DNA of 64,000 bases from an uncultured Bacteroidota bacterium (GCA_902609035.1 CACLQG010000006.1:1-64000), one strand, 5' to 3'. Shown: positions 1 to 8,364, counted from the stretch's first letter. Made by a program: numbers and translations. Notes: a model not told the origin generated them from the sequence alone.

Positions 1-1
1 T

Positions 2-307
2 GATTCAAAAGACACATATGAATACAGGAAAGGTCAAAGAGAAGATACCCAAAACACTTCATATTTATATTCACAGGATTATTCATATGGGGGAAAGAAA
101 TATGATATTCAGGTAAATTATGGTGACAAAAACGGAATGTTTATTTCGACTGTAAACGTTTACAAAGATGGATTTATGTACATTGTGACTATAGGGGTTA
201 CCCCTCTTGAAAATATGGGAGAAACAGATGAAGAAATTATGTTAGAGGCAATAAAAAAATTATTTGAAACTACAGGCTACATGATTAGTTCCATTAATTT
301 AACTTAA
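2..307 (+). CDS. 3' end of an unrecognised protein (cut by window edge)
   Basis: An open frame runs from the window edge to a TAA at 305-307 and gives about 101 residues. The visible part is polar, with Tyr- and Asp-rich segments (SYGGKKYDIQ, then NVYKDGFMYIV) followed by a charged helix-like end (EEIMLEAIKKLFE). I do not recognise a family. The alternation of short beta-like strands and a final helix could be a small secreted or lipoprotein domain, but the N-terminus is missing, so no signal peptide can be judged. No terminator is obvious after the stop. Confidence 0.6.
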   Translation, partial: DSKDTYEYRKGQREDTQNTSYLYSQDYSYGGKKYDIQVNYGDKNGMFISTVNVYKDGFMYIVTIGVTPLENMGETDEEIMLEAIKKLFETTGYMISSINLT

Positions 308-366
308 TTAATAATTTATTTTTAACCTTTCAACAATTTTTTAAATTTCTTCTCCCACCAAATTCC

Positions 367-515
367 TTAGTTGGGGATCTCTATTTTAATTAATCCTCTT
401 TTATCAAAAAATTTTTTCAATACATTTATACCCTTATTAGTTACACTATATTTGTATGTCAAATTAATTCCTAAATTAAATACCTTAGCATTATAAGTTG
501 AAAAATGATTCTGTG
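367..515 (-). repeat. Relic repeat copy 1 (decayed 3' end of a minus-strand gene)
   Basis: Read on the minus strand this stretch is open and encodes a peptide beginning AQNHFSTYNAKVFNLGI and continuing through LTYKYSVTN to a TAA at 367-369. The same peptide tail recurs at 2289-2429 and 3249-3389, also on the minus strand. Copy 1 is the most diverged: it runs four codons past the stop position of the other two and shares little sequence beyond it. Upstream, in-frame stops appear within about ten codons, so no full gene remains. The alternating aromatic and polar residues would fit the last strands of an outer-membrane barrel, which is a guess. Confidence 0.6.
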
Positions 516-860
516 CTTGTATAATTCCTATTACATTTTAAATTAATGTTTTAGGGTTTTTTTATTTTATTTATGTACAATATTTGTATTGCTACATTGT
601 TTTAAAACCTAAAAACTTTCCTTTCTGTCTGATTACCTGAAGTGGGGTGGGTTTTGTAGAATGTTTTTTTTTAAGAGTCAATTAGGTGTATATATAGATA
701 TAATCCAAAAGATTGAATTGATTATTTCTGAATGAAGGAACCCTTCAGCGGACGTAGGCATCATAGAAAAGGGTAAAGCTGATTCCTTTAGAGAGAATTA
801 TAAAAAACTAATGAACGAGTTAATTGGTTTAATCGATAAATAGCCTAAAATTATTATTGA
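516..860. other. AT-rich non-coding stretch with a 24-codon coding-like fragment
   Basis: No gene is supported here. The only coding-like piece is a plus-strand fragment at 772-843 that reads GKADSFRENYKKLMNELIG and ends in TAG. It has no start codon and I cannot assign it. It sits just before the DUF2075 relic and in a neighbouring frame, so it may belong to the same decayed unit. Confidence 0.4.
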
Positions 861-1199
861 TTAATATATTTAGAAGACATAGCTGCAGAATTTGATATTC
901 AGGGCTTAGAAATTGATTGGGTATGTTTAGCATGGGGTGCAAACTTTTATTTAAAAAACAATGCTTGGGTTTACCAGAATTTTAAAGGAAATAGATGGAT
1001 GAATATAAACCAGCAATAAGCTATGGAATTTCTTAAAAATACCTATAGGGTACTACTTACAAGGGCAAGACAGGGTATGGTAATTTTTATCCCTGAGGGA
1101 AGTAATTTGGATTCAACTAGACCAAATAAATTTTATGATGAAACTTATAATTATTTAAGAAGTATTGGTATTAATGAAATTGGTAAAAATTTAGTTTAA
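861..1199 (+). pseudogene. DUF2075-family (schlafen/helicase-like ATPase) C-terminal relic
   Basis: The frame reads AEFDIQGLEIDWVCLAWG, then KGNRWMNINQQ, an in-frame TAA at 1017-1019, then YRVLLTRARQGMVIFIPEG and a Tyr-rich end to TAA at 1197-1199. EFDIQGLE...W and RVLLTRARQGMVIF(V/I)PEG are, from memory, hallmarks of the C-terminal part of DUF2075 proteins, which are P-loop ATPases of several hundred residues with a superfamily-1-like motif VI. Only about 110 codons remain; the Walker A part is absent and a stop lies mid-frame at 858-860. This is a truncated, nonsense-mutated relic. Such genes are common in defence or mobile regions, which fits this accessory area. Confidence 0.75.
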
Positions 1200-1290
1200 G
1201 AAATATTATAAAATCTAGTGGTAAGGTTTAAAAAAACAACTTTTTCTTATGAATCTTTAGGTCTATTTTTAAATATACCCTAAAATCCAA

Positions 1291-1380
1291 ATATGATCAA
1301 AAATGATCAAAAATGATCAAAAATGAATAAAAAAGAGCTAAAAATGATCAAATATGAGCCAAAATCGATCAAAATTCAAC
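1291..1380. repeat. Degenerate short tandem repeat, 10-11 bp period, TGATCA core
   Basis: Consecutive units of 10-11 bases (a(a/t)atgatcaa) run through about nine copies. The first three are near perfect and the later ones drift (aaatgaataa, aaaagagcta, aatatgagcc). Each unit carries an A-tract close to one helical turn apart, so the stretch should be curved DNA. There are no spacers, so it is not a CRISPR. It lies between the DUF2075 relic and the next gene, and no function is assigned. Confidence 0.75.
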
Positions 1381-1718
1381 ATTTTTTAATTTCACATTTA
1401 TGGTACCAACTGCTGTTTTTTATAAATCTCAGTAATAGCTATATAAAAGAAAAAGTTATGAGAAAAACCCTAGGGTGAATAAGTAAGATAAAGAGGTGGT
1501 TATATATCTATAGTTCTAAATAATTTTAAAACTATTTTTCGTTTTAATTTTATTTGTAAATCTTTTAAGCTGAGATAACTTCTTAAATATTATATATAAC
1601 TTCAAGTCCAAACTTAAACTCATTCCTTCTCTATTCAACGACTGCTAAAAATTTAATGTTTAACAACTTTTTTTTGATAATTTTAATTTAAAAATTGATA
1701 TTTGTCAAATTTTTAAAA

Positions 1719-2162
1719 ATGATAAAAATACCCCCACCTATCTTAGTTTTAATTTTAGCAACATCTAACTATTTTTCTCAAAACCAACTTGAAATATTAT
1801 ACTTACCATATAAACATTCAATTTCAATCTTAATACTTTTGGTTGGAACTCTTATTTTGATAAATCCTGTATTTAAATTCATAAAATCTAAAACAACAAT
1901 AAACCCGGTAAAGTTCGTAAATGTAAATAAACTTGTTACCTCTGGAATCTATAAGTATTCAAGAAATCCGATGTACTTGGGGATGATTCTTATTATTATT
2001 TCAACTTCAATATTTTATTTAAATTACTACTCTATGCTAACTCCATTCATTTTTTACTTTTGGATAAATAGATTCCAGATTAAAAGAGAAGAAATTTTTC
2101 TTAAAGAAAGATTTGGAAAAGAATATCTATCATACATGTCTAAATCCAGAAGATGGATTTAG
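1719..2162 (+). CDS. Isoprenylcysteine carboxyl methyltransferase (ICMT/PEMT)-family membrane methyltransferase
   Basis: About 147 residues. An N-terminal membrane segment (about residues 6-18) and another at 35-50 are followed by the family signature GIYKYSRNPMYLG (about 76-88), a hydrophobic hairpin, and the closing KREEIFLKERFG...YLSYMSKSRRWI. The last part matches the EE...L...FG..Y..Y...RRWI pattern of bacterial ICMT/PEMT-like SAM-dependent methyltransferases; the true substrate is unknown. A TTG at 1695 would extend it by eight residues, but the ATG at 1719 gives a normal N-terminus. It lies between relic repeat copies 1 and 2, with no operon partner. Confidence 0.8.
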   Translation: MIKIPPPILVLILATSNYFSQNQLEILYLPYKHSISILILLVGTLILINPVFKFIKSKTTINPVKFVNVNKLVTSGIYKYSRNPMYLGMILIIISTSIFYLNYYSMLTPFIFYFWINRFQIKREEIFLKERFGKEYLSYMSKSRRWI

Positions 2163-2177
2163 TTATTTTAAGATAAA

Positions 2178-2429
2178 CTATAATCCTTAAAACGCCCTGA
2201 ACCCTAATCTCAATTAATTAATTATTAAATAAAAACTATATATAAAAATCCCTCTATTTAATATCTCCATTTAAGTATCCCCAATTAATTACTCTACTTT
2301 AATTAAATTCCTTTTATTAATAGATTTATTCGATACACTTTTCCCCATATTTGTAACGGTATATTTGTATGTCATTTTAATACCTAAGTTAAATACCTTA
2401 GCATTATAAGTTTGAAAATGACTCAGTGC
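2178..2429 (-). repeat. Relic repeat copy 2 (decayed 3' end of a minus-strand gene plus its flank)
   Basis: The conserved coding part is 2289-2429: read on the minus strand it is 47 codons including TAA, starting ALSHFQTYNAKVFNLGIK and ending KRNLIKVE. The frame stays open a little further upstream (GNKFELGLALSHF) before a stop. The roughly 110 bases past the stop codon (2178-2288) also resemble those of copy 3 (3130-3248), so the repeat unit is larger than the coding tail. Copies 2 and 3 share most codons, including the final LIKVE-stop. Confidence 0.7.
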
Positions 2430-2488
2430 TAACCCTAATTCAAACTTATTACCTATTTGAATTTATAATTAATTGATTTTATAAATAA

Positions 2489-2932
2489 ATGGAAATTGAA
2501 AAATTAATAGGCGCGATTAAAAAGTTAACTCCTGAAACAATACCAAAATGGGGAAAAATGAATGCTGCTCAGATGGTCTGGCATTGCAAAAAATTCATAA
2601 TTTTTTATCAAAATGAGAGAAATTATCCTCCTAATTTAATGACTAAAACATTAGGTTATATCCACATATTTTTTTTAAGATATATAATAAAATGGGACTA
2701 TGACAAATACCCCAAAAATACACCAACACTAAAATTTTTTGATCCTGCTGAGGCGAAAGATATAGACATAGAAGATGAAAAAAAAGAACTTATAAAAAGA
2801 TTAAAAATGGTAAATAAATACAATCAAAAATTTATAGTAAACCCTATGCATGGAAAAGTTTCAAGAGAAACTTTTAAGGAAGTTGTTAGGGGGCACACAT
2901 CTTTTCATTTGAAACAATTTGGAGTGCTATAA
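2489..2932 (+). CDS. DUF1569 (DinB-superfamily) protein
   Basis: 147 residues and intact. The N-terminal WGKMNAAQMVWHCKKF (about 21-36) and the C-terminal HTSFHLKQFGVL are typical of DUF1569, a branch of the DinB/YfiT four-helix-bundle metal-binding fold. The His in QMVWHC and the two near the C-terminus (about 136 and 140) would be the metal ligands by analogy. The central PKNTPTLKFFDP segment matches the P.NTPTL.FF pattern of the family. Function is unknown. It lies alone between relic repeat copies 2 and 3. Confidence 0.75.
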   Translation: MEIEKLIGAIKKLTPETIPKWGKMNAAQMVWHCKKFIIFYQNERNYPPNLMTKTLGYIHIFFLRYIIKWDYDKYPKNTPTLKFFDPAEAKDIDIEDEKKELIKRLKMVNKYNQKFIVNPMHGKVSRETFKEVVRGHTSFHLKQFGVL

Positions 2933-3129
2933 ATTAATTTGCAATTGTATATTTAATTACCAGTCCTTTTTTTTCGATTTGACCAATGAATTTTAATAAT
3001 TTTAAATTCCCGATACATTTTTTTAGTTAGGAATTTATATATAAAAACACATAACATAAATTAAAACTAATCACTATCTATTTAAAATTGATATGATAAA
3101 AATTTTGAGGAGTAATTTTTTAAAAAATA
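2933..3129. other. AT-rich spacer, nothing recognised
   Basis: No open frame or hairpin that I can support. It links the DUF1569 gene to relic repeat copy 3. Confidence 0.4.
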
Positions 3130-3389
3130 TAATCCTTTAAACTTTATATACCCTAAATCCAACTAATTAATTGTTAAAATAAAAATCATGTATAAAATTA
3201 TATAATAATTCATCCATTTAAAATCCTCAGATAAGTATCTCTATTTAATTACTCAACTTTAATTAAATCCCTTTTATTAATTGATTTATTCCATACATTT
3301 ATACTCATATTAGTTATAGTATAATTGTATGTCATTTTAATACCGAAGTTAAATCCCTTATCATTATTAGTTTGAAAATGACTCTGTGC
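3130..3389 (-). repeat. Relic repeat copy 3 (decayed 3' end of a minus-strand gene plus its flank)
   Basis: The minus-strand frame from 3389 to TAA at 3249-3251 encodes AQSHFQTNNDKGFNFGIK, then MTYNYTITN and a tail ending KRDLIKVE. Two in-frame stops lie directly upstream, so it is not a complete gene. The following 120 bases (3130-3248) resemble the same position in copy 2. All three copies keep reading frame over 45 or more codons, which argues that they descend from a translated C-terminus and not from a non-coding element. Confidence 0.7.
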
Positions 3390-3545
3390 TTATTATATTG
3401 CAAACCCTTTTTTATTCCTAGGGGTTTATTTTTTTAATTCTATATGATTAAGGTAATACCAAATAATAGCTATTTTTTTAAACCCTTTTAAACTAAATAA
3501 GTTTAATTTCTTGTTCAGAAATTCATCTCTAATTAAAATTTAAAA

Positions 3546-3992
3546 ATGAAGAAATGTTTATACTCTTTTGATGACCTAAAGATGGGTTTAAAGACAATAA
3601 TTAAACAAATTAAGTTTTCTTCATACGAACCAGAATTAATTCTTAGCATTAATAGAGGGGGATGTATTGCTGGGGTTTATTTATCACATTATTTAGAAGT
3701 TCCTCATGAGGTAATTTCAATTCAATTCAGAGATGGTGATGGACATAATGATTTTGATCTAAGTAAACATATCAAGAATAAAAAAAGTGTTTTAATTGTC
3801 GACGATATAAATGATACTGGAAAAACATTTGGTGAAATTAAAAAATCAATGAAGCACATTAATTGTGATGTGAAGTATTGTGCTTTATTGGACAATAGTC
3901 AAAGTAGTCAAAAAATCGATTTTCAAGGAAAATCAATTAATAAATCTATTTACCCAGTTTGGTATATTTTTCCATGGGAGAATTGGTGGTAG
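3546..3992 (+). CDS. Type I phosphoribosyltransferase (purine PRTase-like)
   Basis: 148 residues. The PRPP-binding loop is VLIVDDINDTGKTF (82-95), the hallmark of type I PRTases. SINRGGCIAGVYLS (34-47) is the PPi loop and entry to helix 1, and the tail VWYIFPWENWW resembles the W.VFPWE end of xanthine/guanine/hypoxanthine PRTases. The hood region is short, so the base specificity cannot be read. It is followed after 28 bases by a YhhQ-type deazapurine importer, probably in one transcript. From that context I infer salvage of a purine or purine-like base; this is not shown. Confidence 0.8.
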   Translation: MKKCLYSFDDLKMGLKTIIKQIKFSSYEPELILSINRGGCIAGVYLSHYLEVPHEVISIQFRDGDGHNDFDLSKHIKNKKSVLIVDDINDTGKTFGEIKKSMKHINCDVKYCALLDNSQSSQKIDFQGKSINKSIYPVWYIFPWENWW

Positions 3993-4020
3993 TTTTGTCA
4001 GCTTATAATGAAAAAAGTTT

Positions 4021-4608
4021 ATGAAGGTTTATCTTACAATAGTTCATGTTTGCATAATCGTCTTGTCAAATATCTTAGTATCAATTCCAATAATTTTTTT
4101 TGGATTTAAAGTTACGTTGGCTGCATTTAGTTTCCCTCTAGTAATTGTTGCAACTGATTTGACAACTAGACTGCTCGGTAAATCTTTAGCCCAGGGTATT
4201 ATTACTTATTCTTTTCCATTTGCTGTTTTATCATCGATAATGATATTATATTTTTATGAAAATCCTATCTCATTATCAATTAGAATTGGTTTAGCTAGTG
4301 CTATAGCATATGCTTTAGGCGTATTAATAGATATAAATGCATTTCAATTTATAAGGGAAAAATATTCTAAATGGTGGATTGCTCCTGCGCTGTCAACTAT
4401 AGTTTCTAACATAATAGACTCCTACACCTTTTTTTTTAGCGCATTTTACAAATCAGAAGACCTTTATATGTCTGATAATTGGTTAGAAATCTGTATTACA
4501 CAAACGGTAATAAAAATCATAATTGGATTTTTATTCTTTCTCCCATTATATGGGGTTTTACTTAATCTTTTTCTAAAAAAATTGAAAATTACAAACAAAA
4601 ATCAATAG
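4021..4608 (+). CDS. yhhQ: YhhQ/DUF165-family 7-cyano-7-deazaguanine (queuosine precursor) transporter
   Basis: 195 residues with about six membrane segments. VIVATDLTTRLLGKSLAQ (about 41-58), SAIAYALGVLID, KWWIAPALSTIVSNIID and the end FLPLYGVLLNLFLKKL are very close in pattern to the gammaproteobacterial YhhQ branch of COG1738, which imports preQ0/preQ1 for tRNA queuosine synthesis. Many other members carry an EVYG-type motif in place of ATDLT, so this copy belongs to the less usual subtype and may have been acquired by transfer. No preQ1 riboswitch is seen in the 28-base gap upstream. Confidence 0.85.
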   Translation: MKVYLTIVHVCIIVLSNILVSIPIIFFGFKVTLAAFSFPLVIVATDLTTRLLGKSLAQGIITYSFPFAVLSSIMILYFYENPISLSIRIGLASAIAYALGVLIDINAFQFIREKYSKWWIAPALSTIVSNIIDSYTFFFSAFYKSEDLYMSDNWLEICITQTVIKIIIGFLFFLPLYGVLLNLFLKKLKITNKNQ

Positions 4609-4728
4609 TCCTAAAGTAGTTTATTTCTAATTTAGCTTTAATATCAAATTGAAATTTAGTCTATTAGTAACTAGACACTAATTTATGGTTAAAGTTTAAT
4701 AAATTTAGAATTTAAAACTATTTATAAC

Positions 4729-6066
4729 ATGGAAAAATCCAGAAGAAAATTTATAATTAAAACAGCAGCTGCAAGTTCAGCTACTTTTTTAACTCCATCA
4801 ATTGTATCTTCCTCAGTTTTTGGAGCAAATGATAGAATAAATGCCGCCGTTTTGGGAGTAAATGGTCGAGGAAAAAGTCACATCAGTAGCTTAATGAATC
4901 AAAAAAATGTTCAAGTTACTACGCTTTGTGATCCAGATATGAATGTAATGCGTAAACGTCTTACTGATTTTAAAATCAAGTATAACAAAGATGTTAAACT
5001 TGAGCAAGATTTACGTAGTGTTATGGACGATAAAGATATTGATGTTGTAAGTATTGCATCACCAAATCACTGGCACGCATTGTCGGTTATTTGGGCTTGT
5101 CAAGCGGGAAAGGATGTATATGTTGAAAAACCAGGTTCGCATAATATTTTTGAAGGAAGAAAGATGGTTGAGGCTACCCAAAAATATGGCAGAATTGTTC
5201 AGCATGGGGTGCAGTTAAGAAGTTCACCTGCAATTAACGAGGCCATTGGTTTGTTACGCAATGGATATATTGGTAATGTATACATGGCTCGGGGTATAGT
5301 TTTCAGATGGAGAGGAGATATAGGAGACAAAGGTTTTTCTACTATTCCTAAAGGGCTTGATTATGACTTATGGACTGGTCCTGCACCTAAAAGACCCTTT
5401 ACAGAAAATTTAGTTCACTATAATTGGCATTGGCATTGGGACTATGGTAATGGAGATGTGGGAAATCAGGGCATACATGAAACCGATTTATGCATGTGGG
5501 GATTAGATGTTGGTTTACCCACAAAAATCACGTCAATGGGAGGAAAATTCTTGTGGGATGATTGCAAGGAGGTTCCTGAGGTACTCACATCTGTATACAA
5601 CTATCCTGATGAAGGTAAAATTATCCAATTTGAAGTTCGACCCTGGTGCACAAATACTGAAGATGGAGCGACAGTAGGAAATATATTTTACGGAGACAAA
5701 GGAATACTCGTGGTAGATGGATATAGCAAGTACAAAACATATCTTGGAAAAGACAGAACCCCAGGAAAGTCGGGTGATGATGGCACTAAAGAAGCATCAG
5801 GAATGGACAGAGGAAGTGGAGGTACAGATGATCATTTTTATAATTTTATTGATGCAGTTAGAAAAAGGGATGCTGGTGTGCTAAATGCACCTATTGAAAC
5901 TGGACATCTTTCTTCAGGTTTGGCTCACTTGGGTAACATTGCTTATCGTATGGAAAAAGTTTTAACTTTTAACCCCAATACTGAAAATTTTGTAAATGAT
6001 CCAGAAGCCAATAAAATGCTAACACGCAATTATAGATTTGGTTATGAGGTTCCAAACAAGATTTAG
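4729..6066 (+). CDS. Gfo/Idh/MocA-family oxidoreductase with Tat signal
   Basis: 445 residues. The N-terminus has a twin-arginine signal, SRRKFIIKTAAASSATFLTPS (residues 4-24), so the folded protein is probably exported with its cofactor. The Rossmann part follows: NAAVLGVNGRGKSH, the catalytic-face EKP motif in DVYVEKPGSHN, and HWHALSV. The second half has the Gfo/Idh/MocA alpha/beta domain with GNQGIHETDLCMWG and a metal- or sugar-binding His. The family oxidises or rearranges sugars using NAD(P); the substrate is not readable. It stands alone, with 120 bases upstream. Confidence 0.85.
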   Translation: MEKSRRKFIIKTAAASSATFLTPSIVSSSVFGANDRINAAVLGVNGRGKSHISSLMNQKNVQVTTLCDPDMNVMRKRLTDFKIKYNKDVKLEQDLRSVMDDKDIDVVSIASPNHWHALSVIWACQAGKDVYVEKPGSHNIFEGRKMVEATQKYGRIVQHGVQLRSSPAINEAIGLLRNGYIGNVYMARGIVFRWRGDIGDKGFSTIPKGLDYDLWTGPAPKRPFTENLVHYNWHWHWDYGNGDVGNQGIHETDLCMWGLDVGLPTKITSMGGKFLWDDCKEVPEVLTSVYNYPDEGKIIQFEVRPWCTNTEDGATVGNIFYGDKGILVVDGYSKYKTYLGKDRTPGKSGDDGTKEASGMDRGSGGTDDHFYNFIDAVRKRDAGVLNAPIETGHLSSGLAHLGNIAYRMEKVLTFNPNTENFVNDPEANKMLTRNYRFGYEVPNKI

Positions 6067-6436
6067 TTTGCAACAAATTTTGAATTTTATATTAAACTGA
6101 AGCTTATTGTTTTTTAACAACATCAGAAAACATTTTTTTCTAGTTCGACTCTGTATAGCATGCTTATAAATTATAGTTAAAGAGTATGAAATCTACCTTC
6201 ATTTAAATTTCTGCTATTTTGAATCCTTAATATAAGTAATATTAAAATACCTTTATAAGGACCCTTTTAATATTAATACATTTATATTTACGTCTATAAA
6301 AATTAGCAATGACTATTAAAGATTTATACCATTTTATTTATAAATTAAAATTATGTGTCTATGCAAAAAAAATACTTTAATTTATATTTTTTTTTATCTT
6401 TAAAAAATTATAGAATAGAACAAAACTTTGATCAAA
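6067..6436. other. Intergenic region upstream of the exbB operon
   Basis: About 370 AT-rich bases without an open frame. It must hold the exbB operon promoter, but I see no convincing TAnnTTTG element close to the start. No riboswitch-like structure is evident. Confidence 0.4.
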
Positions 6437-7267
6437 ATGAGAAAACTATTTTTTGCCCTAATCCTTGTTGGAATGATATTTACCCAATCATTGTCTTTTG
6501 CCACAACAATTACGAACGTTAACACTCAAGATGAAACTGAGCAACAAGACGGAGCCATTGCTGAAGAAACCAATTCAGATGAAGCTCTTGTCATGGAAGA
6601 AGCCCCCAGTGAGGGAGAACAATTAACTCCTGCTGAAGCTTCTTTCACTCAAGAACTAAAGAAAAGATTTATAGAAGGAGGTCCTGGGTTTATGGGTATC
6701 GTTTTGATTTGTTTAATACTTGGATTGGCTATTGCCATTGAACGTATCATTTACCTTAACTTGGCTACTACCAATTCGCAAAAATTGACTGCTAGTGTAG
6801 AGGAAGCATTATCTTCTGGAGGTGTAGAGTCTGCAAAAGAACTTTGTAGAAATACCAAAGGACCTGTTGCATCGATCTTTTATCAGGGTTTAGACCGAGT
6901 AAAGGAAGGAGTTGATAGTGCTGAAAAAGCAGTCATAGCCTATGGTGGTGTTCAAATGGGTCAATTGGAAAAGAATGTTTCTTGGATTTCATTATTTATT
7001 GCCTTAGCGCCCATGCTTGGTTTCATGGGAACGGTCATTGGTATGATTCAAGCCTTTGATAAAATTGAGGCTGCAGGTGATATGCAACCATCGCTCGTTG
7101 CTGGGGGTATTAAAGTTGCCCTTTTGACAACTGTATTTGGTTTAATTGTAGCTATCATCCTTCAAGTATTTTACAACTACATAATTGCAAAAATTGATAG
7201 TATTGTAAACGATATGGAGGATGCCTCTATTAACTTGATTGACATATTGGCAGCTCAAAAAAAATAA
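6437..7267 (+). CDS. exbB: ExbB/TolQ/MotA-family proton-channel protein
   Basis: 276 residues from the ATG at 6437 (a TTG at 6428 is a poorer start). There is an N-terminal signal-like segment, an acidic linker, then a first membrane helix (MGIVLICLILGLAIAIERIIYL) and the paired helices of the family: WISLFIALAPMLGFMGTVIGMI and VALLTTVFGLIVAIILQVFYNYI. The GTVxGMIxAF motif is the ExbB/TolQ signature. With ExbD it forms the inner-membrane stator that powers TonB-dependent outer-membrane transport. The leading segment before the first helix is long, as is usual in Flavobacteriia. It is the first gene of a four-gene operon. Confidence 0.9.
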   Translation: MRKLFFALILVGMIFTQSLSFATTITNVNTQDETEQQDGAIAEETNSDEALVMEEAPSEGEQLTPAEASFTQELKKRFIEGGPGFMGIVLICLILGLAIAIERIIYLNLATTNSQKLTASVEEALSSGGVESAKELCRNTKGPVASIFYQGLDRVKEGVDSAEKAVIAYGGVQMGQLEKNVSWISLFIALAPMLGFMGTVIGMIQAFDKIEAAGDMQPSLVAGGIKVALLTTVFGLIVAIILQVFYNYIIAKIDSIVNDMEDASINLIDILAAQKK

Positions 7268-7276
7268 TTGGTAATT

Positions 7277-7726
7277 ATGAAAATTCAAAATATAATTAAA
7301 ATAGTTAGCGCGGTAATTGGTGTTCTGGCTGCTTTTTTCTTACTGAGAATTATCAGTACGGGCGATGAAGACATTAAAATGGCTGCTACTTTGGGCGATT
7401 TCGGTGCCGTTACTCCATTGGTGGAATTGGCTAGAATTGTTCTGTTAATTACAGTAGCCGTCACATTGATTTTTACATTTTTAGGTCTTTTCTCAGACCC
7501 AGCTAGACTTAAAAAAGCTTCAATTTCAATTGGGTTATTCCTCGTTGTTATCGCCATTTCTTACATCCTTTCTGATGGTGTTGAAACTCCTTTAAAGGAC
7601 GGAGAAGTACTTTCTGCGAGCGGTTCGAGATGGGTCGGCACTGGTATAAGAACATTTTATATTCTTGCAGTGGGTGCCATTAGCCTGATGTTATTTTCTG
7701 GGGTGAGTAAAATTCTAAAAAAATAA
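7277..7726 (+). CDS. Small membrane protein of the exbB-exbD operon
   Basis: 149 residues from the ATG at 7277, which follows exbB by 9 bases. Four membrane segments are visible: near the N-terminus, LARIVLLITVAVTLIFTFLG, ISIGLFLVVIAISYIL, and a C-terminal TFYILAVGAISLMLFSG. I do not know a named family, but a membrane protein of this size and position between exbB and exbD is a recurrent arrangement in Flavobacteriia. It is likely an accessory stator subunit; this is inferred from context only. Confidence 0.75.
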   Translation: MKIQNIIKIVSAVIGVLAAFFLLRIISTGDEDIKMAATLGDFGAVTPLVELARIVLLITVAVTLIFTFLGLFSDPARLKKASISIGLFLVVIAISYILSDGVETPLKDGEVLSASGSRWVGTGIRTFYILAVGAISLMLFSGVSKILKK

Positions 7727-7732
7727 TAAGTA

Positions 7733-8356
7733 ATGGCCAAAAGATCAGCACCAGAAGTTAATGCAGGATCAATGGCAGATATTGCCTTTTTACTGTTGAT
7801 TTTCTTTCTAGTAACCACAACGATTGAAACCGATAGTGGAATTAATAGAAAACTACCTCCTATTGAAGATATTGAAGACCCACCGATCATTAAACAGAAA
7901 AATATTTTTACAGTGGTGGTAAACAAAAATAACCAACTTCTAGCGGAAGAAGAGTTGATAGAAATTTCAGATCTCCGCGCTTTGGCAGTAGAATTTCTTG
8001 ATAACGGTGGAGGAGAGGGAGAAGAAGCCTGTAATTATTGTAAAGGGCCAGGTGATCCAAAATCATCTGACAATCCAGACAAGGCTATTATATCCCTTAA
8101 AAACGATAGAGAGACTTCTTATAAAGTCTATATAGCTGTGCAGAACGAATTAGTTGCTGCCTATAATGAATTAAGAGATCGTGAGTTCTTACGCTTATTT
8201 CCCAATGAGGCGATGAATTTTGTTGAAGCCAACCAGAAGTATTCTGATCCAAGAACATCAGCTGATGAAAAAGAAAGACTAAAGCCTAAATTGGCTGAGG
8301 TGAAATTGATGTATCCCCAGAAACTCTCTGAAGCAGAACCTAGTAAAACAAACTAA
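7733..8356 (+). CDS. exbD: ExbD/TolR-family biopolymer transport protein (first copy)
   Basis: 207 residues. The N-terminus has the ExbD signature EVNAGSMADIAFLLLIFFLVTT with the membrane Asp (about residue 18) that carries protons. The periplasmic part is longer than the classical ~140 residues and contains a Cys-x-x-Cys loop (CNYCKGPGDP, about 100-109). The start follows the previous gene by 6 bases. It pairs with the next exbD, as a heterodimeric arrangement is expected in Bacteroidota. Confidence 0.9.
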   Translation: MAKRSAPEVNAGSMADIAFLLLIFFLVTTTIETDSGINRKLPPIEDIEDPPIIKQKNIFTVVVNKNNQLLAEEELIEISDLRALAVEFLDNGGGEGEEACNYCKGPGDPKSSDNPDKAIISLKNDRETSYKVYIAVQNELVAAYNELRDREFLRLFPNEAMNFVEANQKYSDPRTSADEKERLKPKLAEVKLMYPQKLSEAEPSKTN

Positions 8357-8364
8357 ATATAATA

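Noticed and set aside
1291..1380. CRISPR-like array
   Set aside because: Units are only 10-11 bases with no spacers and no cas genes in the window.
3402..3437. Terminator-like hairpin aaaccc/gggttt with T-run
   Set aside because: The stem is short and A/T-rich at its base, and no plus-strand gene ends nearby; it may be chance within AT-rich DNA.
3992..4021. preQ1 riboswitch before the YhhQ-type gene
   Set aside because: Only 28 bases separate it from the upstream gene and no H-type pseudoknot pattern is visible.
7285..7557. Minus-strand 90-codon frame in the exbB-exbD operon
   Set aside because: It overlaps the membrane protein gene completely and has no family resemblance.
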